From Fen-1258 sp964441505 (lineage in GTDB: Bacteria > Bacteroidota > Ignavibacteria > Ignavibacteriales > Melioribacteraceae): DNA of 64,000 bases. This document shows, piece by piece, positions 36,203 to 45,061 of this stretch. How positions within the stretch are numbered: the first letter of the stretch is position 1; every line of letters begins with the position of its first letter. A program made the position numbers and the translations under genes. The notes below the pieces were generated by a model. It saw only the letters and a program-made list of their open reading frames with translations, had not been told where the DNA came from and did no database searches. The stretch is from contig CAYTUV010000001.1 in assembly GCA_964441505.1 (NCBI GenBank), positions 62,001 to 126,000 on the forward strand. Reading direction: 5' to 3'.

Positions 36203-36480
36203 TGATTGATCCGGAAGTAATGGTGATAATAAACAAATTTCACGCTGCTTTCATTTTGGAGTCTCGATAAACCCTTTTATCAACGGCATTTATTTTCCCT
36301 TGATTGCAATACGAAATCCACTTACTTTCACGGTGCAATTTTTTATTCTATGTGCGGAACGGAGATTATTTTTTCCTACCGTTTTGCTGAAGAATGAAGG
36401 AATTTCAAAATTGCTTTTCCCGGCACAGTATTTGGCTGTAATTAACAAGAAACATTCTTACATTTATTTAGGAGAGTAAA

Positions 36481-37251
36481 ATGAAACAATCTGCTTTTAT
36501 CGTTATCCTCTTTTTCTTAGCAATGATCATATCTTTTGGTATTTACGAAGTTGGTCTTGGCAATCCAGCAAACTTCAAAGATGTAGCTCGTGAAGTTCCC
36601 ATTAACATCTTAGGTATGACCTATGTTGGTGGACCGTTAGTATCACTTTTGATTGCTCTTTCAATCATGCTGTTCGCAATTATTATTGAGAGAACACTCA
36701 CTTTAAGAAAAGCTGCCGGAAAACAAGCTGTCCCAAAATTTTTCAAAAAAGCTGTAGATCAAATTAGAGGTGGAGATATAAACGCAGCTATCACATCTTG
36801 CGATACCCAGAGAGGTTCTGTAGCAAATGTGCTAAAAGCCGCCCTTACTCGTTTTCAGGAAGTTACAGCAAGTAAATCAACTATAGACCCTGAAAAACAA
36901 TTAGTCGAAGTTCAACGCTCTGTTGAAGAATCGATGATGCTCGAAACACCGCTTCTCGAAAAGAATTTAATCGCTTTATCAACAATCGCATCTATTGGTA
37001 CGATGGTTGGTCTTCTGGGTACAGTTATCGGTATGATTCGTTCATTTAAAGCTCTTGCTGCAGGCGGTGCTCCAGATGCAATTGGTTTGGCTACCGGTAT
37101 TTCTGAAGCTTTGATTAATACAGCCGGTGGTTTGTTTGTTGGTATTTTGGGTATAGTTGCTTATAACTTTTTCGTCAATAAAGTTGATAATTTTACATTC
37201 CAAATTGACGAAGCAAACTATAACGTAATGCAATTGTTAAAATCAAGGTGA
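36481..37251 (+). CDS. exbB: ExbB/TolQ/MotA-type proton channel protein
   Basis: A 256-residue inner-membrane protein of the ExbB/TolQ family. An N-terminal helix (about 4-22) is followed by a second near 48-70 and the conserved pair at the end: IALSTIASIGTMVGLLGTVI with GMIRSFKALA, then LINTAGGLFVGILGIVAYNFF. It forms the stator channel that uses the proton motive force to energise TonB. AGGAGAG is well spaced from the ATG. It starts a compact operon with two ExbD genes and TonB. Confidence 0.92.
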   Translation: MKQSAFIVILFFLAMIISFGIYEVGLGNPANFKDVAREVPINILGMTYVGGPLVSLLIALSIMLFAIIIERTLTLRKAAGKQAVPKFFKKAVDQIRGGDINAAITSCDTQRGSVANVLKAALTRFQEVTASKSTIDPEKQLVEVQRSVEESMMLETPLLEKNLIALSTIASIGTMVGLLGTVIGMIRSFKALAAGGAPDAIGLATGISEALINTAGGLFVGILGIVAYNFFVNKVDNFTFQIDEANYNVMQLLKSR

Positions 37252-37259
37252 GGTAATTA

Positions 37260-37733
37260 ATGCCGCGCATTAAAAAGAAAAGAGTCTCAATTCGAATAGA
37301 TATGACTCCGTTGGTGGACGTGGCGTTCTTGCTGCTAACATTCTTCATGCTAACAACTGTATTTAAACCGGCAGAAGAAGTTGAGATAGCCTTTCCATTC
37401 TCGCATTCGGAAATTAAACTCCCCGAATCGAATACAATGACTGTGTATGTCAGTAAAGATTCACAATTACTTCTTGGATTTGACTCGGTCATTCTGATGG
37501 AAAAGATGTTTGGGCAAGATAAACGGCTCCGTCAGGCATCGGAAGTTAAAATGGAAGAGTTGGGTGATCTTCTTATCAGAGCAAGAATGTCCAATCCCAA
37601 ACTTATTACTATTGTTAAGTCGGATGCGAACTCAGAATACGGTATTGTTGCCGATGTTATAGATATTCTGCAAAAAGTTCAAATCACAAGATTCAACATG
37701 GTTACAAATTTTGAAATCGATAAAAAAAGCTAA
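37260..37733 (+). CDS. exbD: ExbD/TolR-family protein, first copy
   Basis: A 157-residue protein with one N-terminal helix and a periplasmic domain. The helix carries the key segment RIDMTPLVDVAFLLLTFFML, whose Asp in PLVD is the proton-carrying residue of ExbD. It starts 8 bp after exbB. The second copy follows 14 bp downstream, and the two share nearly identical helices but differ in their periplasmic parts, suggesting a heteromeric ExbD dimer. Confidence 0.92.
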   Translation: MPRIKKKRVSIRIDMTPLVDVAFLLLTFFMLTTVFKPAEEVEIAFPFSHSEIKLPESNTMTVYVSKDSQLLLGFDSVILMEKMFGQDKRLRQASEVKMEELGDLLIRARMSNPKLITIVKSDANSEYGIVADVIDILQKVQITRFNMVTNFEIDKKS

Positions 37734-37747
37734 AATAGGAGTATAAT

Positions 37748-38245
37748 ATGTCTGCAGATGTTGGCGGCGGCAGTTCCGGAGGTAGAAAAAGAGGCAAACG
37801 TAAACCAAAGAAGAGAGTCAATATTCGTATTGACATGACTCCATTGGTGGATGTTGCATTCTTGCTGTTAACATTTTTCATGTTAACAACCGTGTTTCGG
37901 AAGCCCCAAACACTAGAAATAAATCTTCCTCCTGATAAAGATACACAAATAAAAATGGCGGAATCTAACCTGCTCACAATCAGGTGTGATGAACAACTTA
38001 ATTTATATTGGAACATTGGATTCGAACTTCCTACGAGAATAAAATATACAGATATGAAGAAGCTCTTTGCGGATAAGAAACTAGAAAATCCCAAATTTGT
38101 AGTTCTTATTAAAATCGACAGAAAAAGCAAATATTCCGCAATGATAGATTTAATAGACGAATTAAACGTAGCGGGATTGAACAAATATGTTTTAGCTCCA
38201 ATGACTGAAATAGATAAGAAAGAAATGTCAAAAGCAACCATCTAA
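37748..38245 (+). CDS. exbD: ExbD/TolR-family protein, second copy
   Basis: A 165-residue paralogue of the preceding gene. It has an N-terminal basic, Gly-rich tail (GGGSSGGRKRGKRKPKKR) before the helix RIDMTPLVDVAFLLLTFFML. The periplasmic domain differs from the first copy. AGGAG precedes the ATG. Paired exbD genes are common in Bacteroidota Exb operons. The basic tail may set topology or contact the cytoplasmic part of ExbB. Confidence 0.92.
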   Translation: MSADVGGGSSGGRKRGKRKPKKRVNIRIDMTPLVDVAFLLLTFFMLTTVFRKPQTLEINLPPDKDTQIKMAESNLLTIRCDEQLNLYWNIGFELPTRIKYTDMKKLFADKKLENPKFVVLIKIDRKSKYSAMIDLIDELNVAGLNKYVLAPMTEIDKKEMSKATI

Positions 38246-38255
38246 GGATTGGAGA

Positions 38256-39014
38256 ATGAAAATGTCAGATACTAAACCAACAAAAAAGAACGGAGGGGTT
38301 TACGGAGCCTTTGAATTAAAACGACTCTACCCCAGAAATTATTCCGTCGGAATGATGATTGCAGTTCTTCTTCATCTCATTGGCATAACATCGTATTATG
38401 TTTATCAGGCAATGACAAGAGAAGAATATGATAATGTTCCGACAGTAAGAATGATGAAGTATAGCGAACTTGGACCACCACCATCCATTACAAATGAAGC
38501 TGCGCCTCAGATTGCTGTATCAGGTCCGGTAGCGCCACCAACTGTCGGTGTTCCTATTCCGGTTCCGGATGAACAAGCTCCGCCGGAACAAACAATTGCA
38601 AGTCAGCAAGAGATGAGCGCACAAGCTGCGCCATCTTTAGGTGCCGATCTTGGCTCAGGTTCTACTCAGATTACGCAAGATATCAAGATTGAAGCAGATC
38701 CTAACGAAGAACCGGAATTTGATAAATTTGTTGCTTACGAAAAAGGACCTGAAATGGTTGTTTCTGTTAAGCCGGATTATCCAGAAATTGCAAAGCGTGC
38801 GGGTATAACAGGCAAAGTATTTGTTAAAGTACTTATTGATAAAGAAGGTAAACCGAAAAGAGCAGTTGTGGTAAAAACCGATTCTGAATTATTTAATCAG
38901 GCAGCTATTGATGCAGCTATGAAATCTGCATTTACTCCTGCTATTCAGAATCAACATCCGATTGCTGTTTGGATTGTATTGCCTTATAAATTCCAATTAA
39001 GCGATAATAACTAG
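38256..39014 (+). CDS. tonB: TonB family protein
   Basis: A 252-residue protein with a cytoplasmic N-terminus, one helix (about 28-48), a Pro-rich periplasmic spacer (about 68-115) and a C-terminal TonB domain (about 165-250: VKPDYPEIAKRAGITGKVFV, ending WIVLPYKFQL). It transmits energy from ExbBD to outer-membrane receptors. Two in-frame ATGs (38256, 38262) are possible: AAGGA suits the first and GGAG the second. It starts 10 bp after the second exbD. Confidence 0.92.
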   Translation: MKMSDTKPTKKNGGVYGAFELKRLYPRNYSVGMMIAVLLHLIGITSYYVYQAMTREEYDNVPTVRMMKYSELGPPPSITNEAAPQIAVSGPVAPPTVGVPIPVPDEQAPPEQTIASQQEMSAQAAPSLGADLGSGSTQITQDIKIEADPNEEPEFDKFVAYEKGPEMVVSVKPDYPEIAKRAGITGKVFVKVLIDKEGKPKRAVVVKTDSELFNQAAIDAAMKSAFTPAIQNQHPIAVWIVLPYKFQLSDNN

Positions 39015-39026
39015 GTGCAAAATGTG

Positions 39027-39218
39027 ATGAAATACTTTGCCTATGTAACAGGAACAATATTTGTTCTTTTAGGCATTGTTATTTTGTTTAATGTTTTTCA
39101 AATGAATCAACTCCCATCTCAACTCAAAGTTATGATGGGAGTTGTTCTTTGTATGTATGGAATTTTTAGATTATTAAGTACATTTTTTAAAAAACCGCCA
39201 AAAAATGAAAAAGAATAG
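39027..39218 (+). CDS. Small membrane protein in the TonB operon
   Basis: A 63-residue protein with two predicted helices (about 3-22 and 34-52) and a basic C-terminal tail (KKPPKNEKE). A GTG at 39015 is also in frame but lacks a ribosome site, while AGGTG precedes the ATG at 39027. It overlaps the PstS-like gene by 14 bp, so cotranslation is likely. An 11-bp perfect inverted repeat (39108-39118 with 39134-39144) lies inside the frame. I do not recognise the family. Confidence 0.65.
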   Translation: MKYFAYVTGTIFVLLGIVILFNVFQMNQLPSQLKVMMGVVLCMYGIFRLLSTFFKKPPKNEKE

Positions 39219-40065
39219 GGCAATTCTTGTTATTCTTTTAGCCTTTGCAATTATTATTGGTGCCGGATGCAAAGAGCGTCAATTATCGCCAACCAAAGGT
39301 TCGTTAAAATGTTATGTGGATGAATCTCTCTACAACGTAGTTTCAGCCGCCAGAGACTCATTCGTTAGTGTTTATCCCGAAAGCAAAATTGAACTAATCA
39401 CTGTAAAAGCCCGTGAAGGTATAGCATTTATACTGAATGGTGAGGCAAAAATCTTTGTCAGTTCAAGAGAATTCAATGATGAAGAAAAATCTTTTATGAA
39501 AAAACAGAAATCGGATATACGTGATTACAAATTCTGCTATGATGCAGTTGTTCCGATCGTTTCAGAAAATGACCCGAAAGAGAATGTTATTCTTGATGAA
39601 TTAAAAAAGCTGCTCAAGGGAGAATCCAGAGATCGTAAAATTTTTGTTCCAGAACACAACTCAGGTGTTTATGAGTATCTTAAAGAAAATCTGCTTGATA
39701 AGCAGGAACCCAAAAACGTTACGATAGTTAAAAGTGAAGAAGAGACGATAAACAAAGTTAAAGCAACAAAAAATAGTTTAGGATTTGTCGGACTTAACAC
39801 CCTGGCAAACACAACAGGAGTAAAAATATTGGAAGTTGGTTCAAAGGTAAGAAGCGATGGAGAAGTATTATACTATAAACCTTACGTCGCCTATCTTGTA
39901 ACACGGAGTTATCCTTTGATTAGAACGACGGCAATATTTGTTAATGATTACGGAACAGGGCTTGCGGCGGGATTTTTGACTTACTTGACAAGTTATGAAG
40001 GTCAAAAAATAGTATCAAAAAATCAATTGGGACCGGCAACAGTTCCTATAAAAATGGTTAATTAA
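39205..40065 (+). CDS. PstS-like substrate-binding lipoprotein
   Basis: A 286-residue protein with a lipoprotein signal (lipobox GAGC, Cys22) and a periplasmic-binding fold of the PstS type: LKCYVDESLYNVVSAARDSF at the start, and FLTYLTSYEGQKIVSKNQLG at the end. In PstS proteins this last segment typically reads like FVEFLLSPEGQ. No pstCAB transporter genes are nearby. Placement inside an Exb/TonB operon suggests a role linked to TonB function or phosphate-like ligand sensing rather than ABC import (inference). Confidence 0.78.
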   Translation: MKKNRAILVILLAFAIIIGAGCKERQLSPTKGSLKCYVDESLYNVVSAARDSFVSVYPESKIELITVKAREGIAFILNGEAKIFVSSREFNDEEKSFMKKQKSDIRDYKFCYDAVVPIVSENDPKENVILDELKKLLKGESRDRKIFVPEHNSGVYEYLKENLLDKQEPKNVTIVKSEEETINKVKATKNSLGFVGLNTLANTTGVKILEVGSKVRSDGEVLYYKPYVAYLVTRSYPLIRTTAIFVNDYGTGLAAGFLTYLTSYEGQKIVSKNQLGPATVPIKMVN

Positions 40066-40081
40066 ATCAACGGTAGATAAA

Positions 40082-41500
40082 ATGAAAAAACAGATGCTCA
40101 TATTTTTCGGTATTTTTTTAGCACTCATCATCAATATTTCAGCACAAAGCACCGTGAGCGATGGTGAAAAAGCGATCAAAAACAAAGATTACAATAAAGC
40201 ATTGGCAATCGCAAAAGAATTAATTGATGCGAACAACACAGCCGATGCATTTAAATTGTTAATACCTCTCGAACAAAAAGAACTAAAAGATAAAAAATTG
40301 TTCGAGTATTTCGGCGACGCGTATTCTAAAATGAACGTTGGTGAAAATGCTATTAACTACTATGCTAAAGCGGAGCTGATCGATTCCATGGATATCTCGC
40401 TTAAATTTAAGTTAGCCGAGTTGCTTACGAAAGCAGAAAGATATACAGAGGCTGTAAACAAATACTTGAAGGTTGCTAAGATTGATCCGAATAATGTTAA
40501 GGCTTTCTTAAATGGAGCAACAATTCTGTATAAAGCTAAATTATTTGCTGATGCGGCTGTCATGTACGAAAAATATTTAGCATTAGAACAAACAGAAGAG
40601 GCCTATCTTAAAATTACAAGATGCTACTTAGAACCAAAATTTGTGAACTATGATAAGGCAAACTATTATGCGCTTGAAGGATTGAAAAAATATCCCGGCA
40701 ATGCCGTGCTAAGTAAAAATGCAGCAATTTCATCTTTCGGATTACAAAAATTTGAAGAAGCAGGAAAATATTACTCTGCGATCCCTGATTCATTAATGTC
40801 CGTCAGCGATTTGAAAAATGCAGGCAAGGCTTTTCAACAGATTAAAGCTGACTCAATAGCAATTAAATTTTATGAGAAGGTTATTGCAAAGGATAGCACT
40901 CAGTCTGCACTCTTTATGGATATGGCAAACAATTATTTTAGAAATAAGAATGATTCATTGGCTATAAAGTATTACATGGCAAAAATTAAAATTGATCCTA
41001 ATTACGAACCGGCATACCGCTATATGGGTTTTGCTTATTTCGACATGAAGAATTATGATGCTGCAAGGCAAGCACTTTTGAAAGCAAAAAAATTAGTAGA
41101 CACAACCTTTGTAACCACTTATTATCTTTCCAGAATTTATACTCAAATGGATTCCTCCGATCAGGCTGCCGAGCAATACGTTGATATTCTAAAGCTTAGC
41201 GAAGGTAAAGAAAAAGAGAACAAAGAATTTATTTTAGAGGCAGTTGCAAATCTTGGCCAGCGTGCTTTCTTGAAGAAAAATTATGCCGCTGCGGTTACTT
41301 ATTATAAAAGAGCAAATCAGTTAAAGCCAAACGAATGGAGATTCATGGAGTCTCTTGGTGCATGTTATCAAATACTTCAACAGTATGATGAATCTATCAG
41401 GTGGTATTGTGCAACATTAAAAATTAATCCTAAAAGTGAACCGGCAAGAAAAGGACTTAGAATGATGAGCGCCGATGACTGTATTCCGAAAGCGAAGTAG
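40082..41500 (+). CDS. Exported TPR-repeat protein
   Basis: A 472-residue protein with a signal peptide (1-21, ending ISAQS) followed by about ten tetratricopeptide repeats, such as AINYYAKAELIDSMDISLKF, AVNKYLKVAKIDPNNVKAFL and SIRWYCATLKINPKSEPARK. These form a superhelical protein-binding scaffold in the periplasm. It starts 16 bp after the PstS-like gene and is probably the last gene of the Exb/TonB operon. The binding partner is unknown. Confidence 0.85.
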   Translation: MKKQMLIFFGIFLALIINISAQSTVSDGEKAIKNKDYNKALAIAKELIDANNTADAFKLLIPLEQKELKDKKLFEYFGDAYSKMNVGENAINYYAKAELIDSMDISLKFKLAELLTKAERYTEAVNKYLKVAKIDPNNVKAFLNGATILYKAKLFADAAVMYEKYLALEQTEEAYLKITRCYLEPKFVNYDKANYYALEGLKKYPGNAVLSKNAAISSFGLQKFEEAGKYYSAIPDSLMSVSDLKNAGKAFQQIKADSIAIKFYEKVIAKDSTQSALFMDMANNYFRNKNDSLAIKYYMAKIKIDPNYEPAYRYMGFAYFDMKNYDAARQALLKAKKLVDTTFVTTYYLSRIYTQMDSSDQAAEQYVDILKLSEGKEKENKEFILEAVANLGQRAFLKKNYAAAVTYYKRANQLKPNEWRFMESLGACYQILQQYDESIRWYCATLKINPKSEPARKGLRMMSADDCIPKAK

Positions 41501-41505
41501 GTAAA

Positions 41506-42069
41506 ATGCTTGACAAAAAAATTGGCAACAATTTTAATCCATGGCATCATGTAAGTTATGGTGATGATGTTCCCCGGATTGTAAACACAATCATTGAGAT
41601 TCCGGAAGGCTCTAAAGCCAAATATGAACTTGACAAAACAAACGGTCTGCTTAAGTTGGACCGCGTTTTGTTCTCGGCTGTTCATTATCCCGCTAATTAC
41701 GGCTTTATTCCAAGAACATTAAGCGATGATGATGATCCACTTGATATTCTTGTGATCTGTTCGGTTGAGGTAGATCCTCTTTGTTTGATCGAAGCAAAAG
41801 TAATTGGCGTAATGGAGATGGTTGATAACGAAGAGAAAGACGAAAAGATTATAGCGGTTGCAAAGAATGATATTTCGGTTAATTACATTGAAGATTTAGA
41901 ACATATGCCTCCGCATACAATGATTCAGCTTCAGAGATTTTTTGAAGATTACAAAAAATTGGAACATAAAAACGTTGTTGTCGAAAAGATCGTCGGTAAA
42001 GAAGAAGCTTATATCGTCATTAATGAAGGTATAAAGCGCTATGAAGAAAAATACGGAAAAGATTTTTAG
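41506..42069 (+). CDS. ppa: Inorganic pyrophosphatase
   Basis: A 187-residue family I soluble pyrophosphatase that hydrolyses PPi to phosphate. It has the typical N-terminal NPWHHVSYGDDVP, EIPEGSKAKYELDK, YPANYGFIPRTL and the metal-binding DDDDPLDILV. Length and motifs match the bacterial hexameric type. It begins 5 bp after the TPR gene, so it may be cotranscribed with it, though its role is general metabolism. Confidence 0.95.
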   Translation: MLDKKIGNNFNPWHHVSYGDDVPRIVNTIIEIPEGSKAKYELDKTNGLLKLDRVLFSAVHYPANYGFIPRTLSDDDDPLDILVICSVEVDPLCLIEAKVIGVMEMVDNEEKDEKIIAVAKNDISVNYIEDLEHMPPHTMIQLQRFFEDYKKLEHKNVVVEKIVGKEEAYIVINEGIKRYEEKYGKDF

Positions 42070-42083
42070 CGGCAGAAAACAGT

Positions 42084-42227
42084 ATGAACTCTAACTCAGA
42101 ACAAAATGAATTAACGAGCAATCCTAAGATTTCATATAAGTTAGTCATCGCATATTCTCTCTTAGGGCTTATTACCGTTATTATGACCGGCCTTCTCTGT
42201 TATTACATGTATCGCATTTTTGAATAA
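42084..42227 (+). CDS. Small single-helix membrane protein
   Basis: A 47-residue frame starting ATG at 42084 and ending TAA at 42225-42227. About 19 polar residues precede one strong helix (LVIAYSLLGLITVIMTGLLCYY) and a short tail. It lies 14 bp downstream of ppa on the same strand and ends 38 bp before the convergent amino acid permease. No clear Shine-Dalgarno is seen. Family unknown. Its form resembles the small gene before kup (44893-45015). Confidence 0.5.
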   Translation: MNSNSEQNELTSNPKISYKLVIAYSLLGLITVIMTGLLCYYMYRIFE

Positions 42228-42265
42228 TTTCTTTACCCCCCCGATTATAATTCAACCAATATTTT

Positions 42266-43696
42266 TTACACTTCTGTCGGTTTGGAAGTAGAATTTCTGT
42301 CTCTGTATTTCCAGAATAAATACATTGGTAAACCCGCAGCTATTAAGATCAATCCCATCATCGCATTCGATGTGTCTGAAATGATTGAATTAACAAGAAA
42401 CAGGAATGAGAAGATCACAAAAATTGCAGGTGTAAAGGGGTATCCCCAAACTTTATACGGACGGTGTTCATCCGGCATTTTTTTGCGTAGTATAAAAACA
42501 CCAAGCGCACCAAGAAAGTAAAACAGCCATGCAGCGAAAATAACATAATCTGTTATTGTATCGAACGAACCTGATGTTACCAATACGCACGACCATACAC
42601 CCTGAACTACTAAAGAAATATGCGGCGTACCATACTTTGGATGTACTTTTCCCAAATCCTTAAAAAATAAATTTGCTCTTGCCATGGCAAATGGAACACG
42701 CGCTGTTGCCAGAATACTGCCGTTCAGTGCCCCAAAGGTTGAAATTATAACCGCTATAGAAATTAAATAAGCTCCGTTGGGGCCAAATACTTTTTCGGCC
42801 GCAGAAGCTGCTACAAGAGGGGATTTAGCCATCTCTCCAATTGGCAAAACATACAGATAAGCTATGTTTATCAAAACATAAACAGCTATTACAATCAGCG
42901 TTCCCCATAAAAGACTGAGAGGGATGTTTCGTCTTGGATTTTTTACTTCACCTGAAACATATGTTACGTTGTTCCATGCATCGTATGCCCAGAACGCTCC
43001 TGCGAATGCAAGTCCAATCATCGCAATTAAATTTCTTGAATTGGATTCGGGAATTGCAAAACCTGTATAAATGTTGGAAAAACTTCCATTGCCGAGCAAA
43101 AGAAGAAATAACGAAATCAGAACAATTGAAATTATTTTTACATATGTTACAATTGTCTGAACAATGCCGCCAAAAACAACACCGATGTAATTTATCCCCG
43201 TTAAGAAAACAATACACATAATAGCCACAGCCTTTGTCCCGAAATCCAGGAGCGGATGAATATTCCCAACCATCGGCAGGTATATTGAAAATTCCTGAAG
43301 ATCTTTTGATAGTTGAGGATACTTAATAAAATATCCAAGATACTCGGCGAATACATAGGCAATAGCAGCTTGACTGCCTGTTTGGATTACCGCAAGAATT
43401 GACCATCCATAAAGATAGGCGGTAAAGTCGCCGTACATTTTTCTGAAATAAACATACTGACCGCCGGTAGCATCAATCATTCCGGCTACCTCTGCGTTGA
43501 TCAATGCTCCAATGAATGTTATAAGTCCTGCTGCAATCCAGATACTAATGAGAAGTTCCGGTGAACCAAGCTGCTGCGCCATTGATGACGGTTTGCGAAA
43601 AATTCCTGAGCCGATCATTGAACCGGTGACAATCATTATTGTTGCTGTCAGAGTTAGTCCCCGTACAAGTTCAGTCTTTTTGGTTTTGTCTATCAT
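42266..43696 (-). CDS. APC-superfamily amino acid permease
   Basis: A 476-residue transporter with about 12 helices. The first helix has the ligand-binding GSMIGSGIF motif of the APC superfamily (TATIMIVTGSMIGSGIFRKP), and FAGAFWAYDAWNNVTYVSGEVKNPRRN marks helix 6 and its extension, split here as FAYDAW-like and GEVKNP. It probably imports or exchanges an amino acid, of the LAT/SteT-like group. The substrate cannot be defined. It stands as a single gene. Confidence 0.88.
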   Translation of the reverse strand: MIDKTKKTELVRGLTLTATIMIVTGSMIGSGIFRKPSSMAQQLGSPELLISIWIAAGLITFIGALINAEVAGMIDATGGQYVYFRKMYGDFTAYLYGWSILAVIQTGSQAAIAYVFAEYLGYFIKYPQLSKDLQEFSIYLPMVGNIHPLLDFGTKAVAIMCIVFLTGINYIGVVFGGIVQTIVTYVKIISIVLISLFLLLLGNGSFSNIYTGFAIPESNSRNLIAMIGLAFAGAFWAYDAWNNVTYVSGEVKNPRRNIPLSLLWGTLIVIAVYVLINIAYLYVLPIGEMAKSPLVAASAAEKVFGPNGAYLISIAVIISTFGALNGSILATARVPFAMARANLFFKDLGKVHPKYGTPHISLVVQGVWSCVLVTSGSFDTITDYVIFAAWLFYFLGALGVFILRKKMPDEHRPYKVWGYPFTPAIFVIFSFLFLVNSIISDTSNAMMGLILIAAGLPMYLFWKYRDRNSTSKPTEV

Positions 43697-43843
43697 ATTT
43701 CTCTTTGGTTTAAAGTGCGTACAAAATAGTTAACAAAAAAGAAATGTCAAATGAAAATTTAAGGAACTATTACAACTGATCGACGATCTATTGACATCTC
43801 TGATTTTTATTCTGATTAAAAAATAATCGAAGAATTCTAAAAA

Positions 43844-44725
43844 CTATTGCAATTCCGGTTCCGTTGAAAGTCTGCGTGATAAATCCTTAAGCGAAGATCG
43901 GCTTTCCATTAATTCCGGTATATACTCAACCGATGTAACAAAAGTCCACAGATACGCAACAATAGAATAAATGTTCCCGAGCGAGAAATTATCAAGATCA
44001 ATAGCTATATAGAGAACAAATAGAAAAATTATAAGCAGAACGATCCGCATCAACCCAAAATTAAGAGCGCCCCAGGAGGCAATTTTTTCCTGTATCGCCG
44101 CCATCGACTTATAAATTATAGTTACCTGTGAAGGTTCTTTTCTGGCAAAGACATCATAGACCTGCTCAAATTTGTCGTGCAATTCGGAGTGCAGTTTTAC
44201 AACATTCCGGTTATACAACAGAGCTATCACTATCAACGGGATAGAGATAAACAAACAGGCAAGCGAAATTCTCCAATCAAAAAAGGAAAGGGCGATGACA
44301 GCGCCTAAAATGGCTATCGACTGCTCTGCGATTTCTGGTAGTCGATATTGGACAAAGGTTACATAATCCTGAGAAAGATGAGCGCGTCCGGCGGTTACTG
44401 AGCTATCTAAACCGGCCTTGTTACCGTCTTCGGCAATCTTGGTAACGAGCTGCACATAAATCTTCTGGAATATGCGCGGTTCGAATCTGCGGCGCAATGT
44501 TCCGCTGCCAGAGTTTAGCAAATATGCGCTTATCCAGAGGATTAAAGGAATAATATGAACAAATTTGTCCGAGGTGTGTAAAGGTGCGGCTCTCTGTAAG
44601 AATGCGTCAATCAGATTGCCGAATAAACTGGGTTCGGCTATCCATGCAACGTTCTCAATAATGATGAGAAGAGCAATGAAAGCAATTCCTTTTCTGTGTT
44701 CCTCAATAATCTTGAAAAGCCGCAT
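43844..44725 (-). CDS. Orphan ABC-transporter six-helix membrane domain protein
   Basis: A 293-residue protein with the six-helix ABC exporter membrane domain only. Helices are near 12-32, 53-73, 135-155, 158-178, 225-250 and 255-275, with the coupling region between. No Walker A, signature or Walker B motif is present and no ATPase gene adjoins, so it is not a normal half-transporter. The family is recorded as ABC six-transmembrane domain proteins without ATPase. Its role is unknown. Confidence 0.72.
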   Translation of the reverse strand: MRLFKIIEEHRKGIAFIALLIIIENVAWIAEPSLFGNLIDAFLQRAAPLHTSDKFVHIIPLILWISAYLLNSGSGTLRRRFEPRIFQKIYVQLVTKIAEDGNKAGLDSSVTAGRAHLSQDYVTFVQYRLPEIAEQSIAILGAVIALSFFDWRISLACLFISIPLIVIALLYNRNVVKLHSELHDKFEQVYDVFARKEPSQVTIIYKSMAAIQEKIASWGALNFGLMRIVLLIIFLFVLYIAIDLDNFSLGNIYSIVAYLWTFVTSVEYIPELMESRSSLKDLSRRLSTEPELQ

Positions 44726-44892
44726 TATTTACCTCGGATAGAACATATTGTAAGGATCAATTTCAACTGAAAATTATCAAAAATCATCACCACTTACATT
44801 TTTTTGGAATTAAAATAATAGCTATCTTTTGCGCGTTCAATATAAACGGTTAATAATTTTGACCGTAACGTTACAAAATAATGAGGTAATTG

Positions 44893-45015
44893 ATGGAAAC
44901 AGTTGATCAAAAAAAATCACTTAATAATATTGCGTTCTATTTCCTGATGTCTATCTTGGGCTTTAGTGTATTGGTCGCAGTTGGATATTTATTCTATTCA
45001 ATCTTCTTCGGGTGA
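44893..45015 (+). CDS. Small single-helix membrane protein upstream of kup
   Basis: A 40-residue frame (ATG 44893, TGA 45013-45015) with a GAGG ribosome site at good spacing. About ten polar residues precede a helix (FYFLMSILGFSVLVAVGYLF). It ends 46 bp upstream of kup on the same strand, so it could be a small regulatory or accessory subunit of the potassium transporter (inference). Two short palindromic sites, ACGGT-N11-ACCGT (44846-44866) and GTAACGTTAC (44865-44874), lie just upstream and may be an operator. Confidence 0.55.
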   Translation: METVDQKKSLNNIAFYFLMSILGFSVLVAVGYLFYSIFFG

Positions 45016-45061
45016 TTACTTTTCAAAATAAAATAACTCCCTCACATGGACATGATTCCAT

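Noticed and set aside
44726..45061. Potassium or c-di-AMP riboswitch before kup
   Set aside because: The leader is short and AT-rich and I could not see the conserved core of a ydaO- or kimA-type riboswitch.
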